Positions 58,756-64,000 of a DNA stretch of 64,000 nucleotides are shown here, piece after piece. Source of the DNA: Meconema thalassinum (lineage: Eukaryota > Arthropoda > Insecta > Orthoptera > Tettigoniidae); the NCBI GenBank assembly GCA_946902985.2, contig OX336389.2:338370444-338434443 (forward strand). Direction: 5' to 3'. Position 1 is the first letter of the stretch. Each line of letters opens with the position of its first letter. The notes under the pieces were generated by a model. That model ran no database searches and was not told the DNA's origin. It was given only the letters and a program-made list of their open reading frames with translations. The translations under genes were made by a program, and so were the position numbers.

Positions 58756-59508
58756 ATGCCGTTACGGCATTGTAAAACATCGGACCCCCGGGCAATGCCT
58801 TCCAAGCTAGGCGGGCCTTGCCCTGGCTGGGTAGCGCCTACTGTGACGGCCCGTGATCGGATGTCGGTGGCATTCGGGGAGGATGATCTGGCCATGGGTT
58901 CTAAAAGAAAAATACCCAAACAGGGTGGTCCTACACCCAAGTCTTTAACATTTGATTCCCTACGGGGATCAACCCCTTGGAAACAATCTGTGTGTGAAAA
59001 TCTGGGTGCTAACACCCCCAAGTTTCTGGTAGCTACCAGAACAGATGGGGGTGATTTCAAGTTGGTAAAGAGTATTTTGTTTTCTCGCCACATAGAAGGT
59101 GTCTATGGTGAGCTTGAGAAAGTACAAAAGATGAGGAACGGTAGCTTGTTGCTCAAGACTAGGACTGGTGAGCAAGTTGAACAACTTTTGCAATGTGACC
59201 ACTTCGGCGAAATACCCGTCAAAGTGGAAAAGCACACGTCCCTGAATCTGGTCCGAGAAGTTATTTTCCACCGGGACCTGATTCTGAACACTGACGAGGA
59301 GCTCAAGGAGGATATGCAGCACCATCACGTGACTGATGTCCGGCGCATTACGCGCAAGGTCAATGGTCAAATCGTGGATACTGGAGCTTTCATTATTTCC
59401 TTTGAGCTTTCGGTGCTCCCGGAGAAAGTCAAGGTTACAAGTTACCGTTGTGACGTACGTCCTTACATCCCTCCGCCAATGAAGTGTTATAAGTGCCAGA
59501 AGTTCAGG
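58756..59508 (+). pseudogene. LINE ORF1 (gag-like), truncated in its zinc knuckle
   Basis: The open frame starts at 58756. Its middle has FLVATRTDGGDFKLVKSILFSRHIEG and RTGEQVEQLLQ, an RNA-recognition-like fold region typical of ORF1 proteins of I-type LINEs. It ends with VTSYRCDVRPYIPPPMKCYKCQKF. CYKCQKF is the first half of a CCHC zinc knuckle (C-x2-C). After KF the frame passes without a stop into reverse transcriptase (RIWLKGVFPAQW), so the knuckle's His and last Cys, the ORF1 end and the endonuclease were removed in one deletion. ORF1 binds the RNA template in such elements. Confidence 0.85.
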
Positions 59509-62153
59509 TTTAATCGTATCTGGTTGAAAGGTGTGTTTCCAGCGCAATGGCAGGAAGGTATCATTATACCTATCCTGAAGCCCGATAAGGATCCCAATTT
59601 GACAGGGAGTTACAGACCTATTTGTCTCGCTAACGGTCTGTGCAAGCTCTTTGAGAGGATGGTCAATCGGCGCCTGGTGTGGGTCCTGGAGAAGTGAGGA
59701 CTCCTGTCTGAATACCAGTGTGGATTCAGGGCGTTTCGGTGTACCAACGACCATCTGGTGCGCCTGGAGACCGCCATACAGGACGCTTTTCTCCGGAGAC
59801 AGCACCTAGTCGCTGTTTTCTTTGAACTCGAGAAGGCCTATGACACCACTTGGCGTTACGGCATCCTCTCTACCCTGCATCAATGGAAATCCCGAGGTAA
59901 CTTGCCGGTTTTTATTGCGAATTTTCTGTCCCTTCGCCTATTCCGTGTCCGAATAGGGGGGACATATTCGCAATATCATATACAGGAAAACTGAGTCCCA
60001 CAGGGATCGGTGCTTAGCGTAACATTATTTGCGATTGCCATAAACGGTATAGTCGCTGCTGCTGGTCCAGCAGTGGTACCGTCGCTATATGTAGACGACT
60101 TTGCTCTACATTATAGTGCGCAAAATATGGCGGTCACTGAACGACAGCTACAACAAGCTATTCGGAGAGTGGAACGCTGGACACTAGAGCATGGCTTTCG
60201 GTTCTCAACCGCTAAGACCTCGGTTGTCCATTTCTGCCGAAAGCGCACTCTCCATCCTGATCCTGAACTTTATCTGGGTGATGTAGCTTTGCCTGTTGTT
60301 GCTGTGTACCGGTTCCTTGGGCTCCTTTTCGATCAGAAATTGACGTGGGAGCCACACGTGCGGTGTTGGAAAACTGCCTGTCCTAAGAAACTCAACCTGT
60401 TGCGGTTTCTTAACGGCACATCGTGGGGGGCGGACCGCGCGGTGCTCCTACGTTTTTATAAGGCACTGATTTTATCTAGATTAGATTATGGCAGTGTGGC
60501 ATATGGTTCGGCCCGTAAGTCGGTGCTTGTTAAACTGGACAGTGTCCACCACGGCGGTGTGAGGCTGGCGACGGGCGCCTTTCGGACAAGCCCAGTCGTC
60601 GGCTTGCTCACCAAGGCTTGCGTACCTCCTTTACACCTGAGGCGCCAACCAGTACTGCTGACCTATGCTGCAACTATTCGACAGATGTCACTTCATCCAA
60701 GCTATCCATGTTTGTTTACCAATTCGAATCGCCGGCTGTATGATGCGCTCGCCCGGGCCACTCGGCCGGCGGGGATTCGCTTGGATGACTCATACCGTCA
60801 GTTCCGATTTCCTTCTGTCTCCTGTATCGTCCTAGTACCTAGCAAGGCCCCTTCATGGATGGTCTCTCGCCCTGATATCATCCTGGATCTGCACACCGGT
60901 CCCAATTCGGACACGGACTCCTCCGTCCATCGGAGGCTGTTCCAGTCCGTGGTGAGCCGGTATCCAGGTTCAGGGCTTCTATTCACGGATGGTTCGAGGG
61001 TAAACGAGAAAGTAGGCTGTGCATTTGTGGTTGAGGATCATCGGTTTCTCTTTTCACTTCCCGAGGCTTGTGGCGTGTACACAGCGGAGCTCTATGCCAT
61101 CTTAGAGGCTCTGCGGCTGCAACTATTCGACAGATGCCACTTCATCCAAGCTATCCATGTTTGTTTACCAATCCGAATCGCCGGCTGTATGATGCACTCG
61201 CCCGAGCCACTCGGCCGGCGGGGATTCGCTTGGATGACTTATACCGTCATTTCCGATTTCCTTCTGTCTCCTGTATCGTCCGAGTACCTAGCAAGGCCCC
61301 TCCGTGGATGGTCTCTCGCCCTGATATCATCCTGGATCTGCACACCGGCCCCAAGTCGGACACGGACTCCTCCGTCCATCGGAGGCTGTTCCAGTCCGTG
61401 GTGAGCCGGTATCCAGGTTCAGGGCTTCTATTCACGGATGGTTCGAGGGTAAACGAGAAAGTAAGCTGTGAATTTGTGGTTGAGGATCGTCGGTTTCTCT
61501 TTTCACTTCCCGAGACTTGTGGCGTGTACACAGCGGAGCTCTATGCCATCTTAGAGGCTCTGCGGTACATGTTATCAGACGATCACCTGCACTTTCTTGT
61601 GTGTACTGACTCTCTGAGTGCGCTGCAAGCGCTCGATGTGTGTTTCCCGAAGCACCCGTTGGTCCAGCGTGTGCACGACCTGCTCGTCAGTTCGTGTAAC
61701 GCTGGAACCGGGGTGACCTTTGTGTGGCTTCCTAGCCACATGGATATTGCGGGAAACGAGCTTGCTGCTCAGGCGGCGAGAGAGGCTGTCACACTGCCCT
61801 CGCTACCGTATAATGTGCCTGCTGGTGATGTGCGCTCTCAGTTGCGGCATTGGGAGGAAGCGTGGTGTGCCACGCCTCCATCCAACAAACTGAGAGGCAT
61901 TAAGGAGACAACGAAGGTGTGGAAATCTTCCTTCCGATCTCTCCGGAAGGAAGCTGTGGTACTCCCGGATCGGCCATGGGATTGCTACGCACTCCCACTT
62001 GCTAAAGAGAGAAGATCACCTGTGTGTACTTGCGGTGCCCATCTAACTGTGGCACACATTCTCTTGGAGTGTTGGATCTTGCCGATCTGCGAAGGACTCT
62101 TAAAATGCCTAATACCCTCTCCCTTATTCTCCGTGATGACGGGCCGTCAGTAG
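59509..62153 (+). pseudogene. LINE reverse transcriptase and RNase H, broken
   Basis: RT words: FPAQWQEGIIIPILKPDKDP, YRPICLANGLCKLFERM, stop at 59695, YQCGFRAF, AVFFELEKAYDTTW (motif A with Asp changed to Glu), a stop at 59992, VPQGSVLS and LYVDDFALH (catalytic Asp pair intact), VYRFLGLLFDQKLTW, RLDYGSVAYGSA. RNase H: LLFTDGSRVN, YTAELYAILEAL, VCTDSLSALQAL and WLPSHMDIAGNELA, so the catalytic D-E-D-D set is visible. A Cys/His motif CTCGAHLTVAHILLEC follows. A 449-bp tandem duplication shifts the frame in RNase H. Confidence 0.9.
60668..61565. repeat. 449-bp tandem duplication in RNase H
   Basis: Unit 1 60668-61116, unit 2 61117-61565. Both begin ctgcaactattcgacagatg and end gccatcttagaggctctgcgg. 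I counted roughly 15-20 differences by eye, so the units are a few percent apart. 449 is not a multiple of three, so the second unit is read in a different frame and the protein cannot continue. Only the second unit runs on into the rest of RNase H. Confidence 0.95.
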
Positions 62154-62475
62154 ACCTCGTCATCCGGTTCATGAGGGAGAGTGGTTACTTTTTTAAGTTT
62201 TAATGTGTAGTTACGACTTTTAATTCAGGTTAAGTCTGTTTTTTTTGTTTTTATTGTGTTCATCTATTTTATTGTTCACTATGCCTTGTTTGTTTTATTC
62301 TTTTTTACCATCTGCCTTTTATTCTTTTTATTCAAATAAGGCATACCTTTTGGGGCTCACTGTCTGTTTTATAAACACCATGGCAGTGAGCTGTTTTTAT
62401 CTACATCCTTTCATTTCATTAGGGGCCGATAACCTCGATGTTAGGCCCCTTAAAACAACAATCATCATCATAAAT

Positions 62476-63690
62476 CTACCTCGGCCTTCCGTCATGCTGA
62501 AAGGGATTTTTAGCCTATTTTAATTTATGGAAAAATAGCCTTATGACCTTTTGCCCGTGTGTGTGACTTCCCTTAATAACTTCTAAATGGCTGGAGCGAT
62601 TTCAATGAAACTTGGTAAAATCCTAGTAGTATTTTGTCCGACCCCATCCGTGCCCTTCAAATTTTATTACACCTCACCAATCCAACATGGCAGCTGTACG
62701 AAATATTTCATCGGCATTCTATATCTCCGAAACTATCACTCATATCACCCTGAAATTATGTACAGTGATGAAGAGCACTACTAGACCTTCACCCATGTGA
62801 CTTTCAAAAACCTGTTGACTACCGGTACAAAACTAACATGGCAGCCAAGCGAAGTTGAAACATTTAAATAGACTTTTCTCGTGATTTAACCATCCGATCG
62901 CAGTGAAACTTGGTACATCAAATGAGTATACAAATTGCAGTGCACTGACATCTAATTTAGTTCACTTGTTTACATAACCTCAAGATGGCAGCTGTGCGAA
63001 ATTTTAAATTTATGTTTCTATTTCTTGTGTGCTAATTATGCGATTGGTGAACATTTAAATAATGAACCTACTCAATAATCTTCATCTAATGGTACATAAC
63101 TATTGTGTACACATATAACAATCCAACATGGCGACCATCTGAAATATTTAGATAGTTCTCAATATCCATTAATCGACAGCAATCAAACTGAAATTTTGTA
63201 TGTGTATAGAGGCTATAAACATAAGTTCACCTATGGGACGTTCTGTGACCTGGTGAGCACAAATCACACATGGCAGCAATGCGAAATTTAAATATTGAAA
63301 TGGACGTTTCTCGCGATTTAACCATCAGAGTGCAGTGAATCTTGGTACGGTATATGCTTATATAAATTTTAATCCACTGGCATCTAATTCATTTAAATTA
63401 TTTTCATAACCACGAGATGGCTGCTAAGCAAAATTTTAAAATCTCTTTTTTATTATTTCTTGTGTCCTAATCATGCGATTGAAGTTTGAATAAAACACAT
63501 ACACAATAATCTTCATGTAATAGTACAAAACTCTAAGGCCTATTTATAAAAATGCAACATGGTGACCATCCAAAATATTTAGACTGATTTCAAAATCTAT
63601 GAATCTATAACAGCAATCAAACTGAATATTTGTATGTTGATAGAGACAATTAATATAAGTAGGATATATGAAAATAGGCTGTCTAGTACT
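62476..63690. repeat. Noncoding repeat family, copy 2
   Basis: Starts with the same hairpin type as copy 1 (agcctattttaatttatggaaaaatagcc near 62512). The succession tggctggagcgatttcaatg, ccgtgcccttcaaattttatta, caatccaacatggcagctg, atttaaccatccgatcgcagtg, caacatggcgaccatctgaaat, aaactgaaattttgtatg follows. A further partial unit begins near 63310 and again near 63550, so parts occur two or three times inside this copy. No open frame with meaning. Confidence 0.8.
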
Positions 63691-64000
63691 TCACGGAACT
63701 ACTTGTTTATGACGTGCGGAGGGTCACAGAAGACAACTATAGATATCGCGCCAGGAGATGACAGTTGGGTTTGAACTGCAGAGGTCTTCCCGCTCACTGT
63801 GTATCGCGCATTCCAAAAACATTCAGTTGGTCACTACTACTTATTCACTCAACACATTCCTTCTTTCACTGGCTGCGGGGAGCCGATATATTTAAGTTTG
63901 GAATAGGCGGACCGTGCATGCGTACTGCAAGTCCCCCCGCACCCCGTCACAGCGTGTTCAACTGCCATCTCCTGCCGTGATGACGTTAATTGCAACACTA
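63691..64000. other. Unassigned sequence at the window end
   Basis: GC-richer than the preceding repeat, with cccccgcaccccgtcac near 63935. No coding signal or repeat partner was found in this window. Confidence 0.4.

Larger units (their letters stand above)
58262..62475 (+). mobile_element. I/R1-type LINE lacking its endonuclease region
   Basis: A non-LTR element with an ORF1-type protein (58756-59500) followed immediately by the RT and then an RNase H domain. The 5' region holds two copies of a conserved leader (58275-58440). The 3' end is marked by ggggccgataacctcgatg, ttaggccccttaaaacaac and a (CAT)n-like tail. The presence of RNase H and of a CCHC-bearing ORF1 points to the I or R1/LOA group. 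The endonuclease and the first RT motifs are deleted. No target duplication was found. Confidence 0.85.

Noticed and set aside
1..64000. CRISPR arrays, bacterial operons or horizontally acquired bacterial genes
   Set aside because: No regularly spaced short repeats with unique spacers, no dense gene packing and no ribosome-binding sites. Splice sites and transposon types are eukaryotic.

Overview
This is a eukaryotic, almost certainly insect, genomic window. The only clear host gene is a split homolog of the E3 ubiquitin ligase RNF10 on the + strand. Three exons are visible (9384-9474, 18957-19141, 29342-29537). They are phase-compatible and have correct AG/GT splice borders. Their introns are 9.5 kb and 10.2 kb, and the next intron is at least 34 kb. 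The first and last exons of the gene lie outside the window. Large introns packed with Tigger, RTE-like, mariner and tRNA-SINE insertions suggest a large-genome arthropod. The SINE and LINE-tail sequences look to me like those of polyneopteran insects, but that is an impression, not a proof.

Layout. Positions 1-9383 (upstream intron): a BED-like zinc-finger remnant, a decayed minus-strand LINE (1190-4515), then AT-rich sequence with no gene found. Intron 9475-18956: a pogo-type nonautonomous element, a degenerate tandem repeat split by a tRNA-derived SINE, a short Tigger MITE, and a long Tigger element that itself carries a TIR insertion with an internal duplication. Intron 19142-29341: a second Tigger (19882-24648), a 5'-truncated RTE-like LINE (25055-26795) and unassigned sequence.

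Positions 29538-49370 hold a tower of nested transposons. One old LINE (starting near 29663) was successively opened by a mariner (which received an unclassified CAATTG-flanked DNA transposon), by a second LINE with an 11-bp target duplication, by a TTAA MITE, and by a Tigger. The Tigger in turn received an intact RTE-like LINE with a 1058-residue ORF and a 13-bp target duplication, a pogo-type MITE and a tRNA-derived SINE. A further LINE (45124-49359) with a perfect 11-bp duplication follows and carries a POGK-like DNA transposon.

Positions 50458-54709 are a Jerky-type Tigger split by another RTE-like LINE. Positions 55381-63690 are a noncoding repeat family in two copies. These are interrupted by a TIR element carrying two and a half antisense SINEs, and by an I/R1-type LINE that has lost its endonuclease region and carries a 449-bp tandem duplication of its RNase H region.

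No operons, rRNA genes, canonical tRNA genes, CRISPR arrays or viral genes were seen. The only ORFs here likely to encode functional protein are the RNF10 exons and, possibly, the 1058-residue LINE protein.
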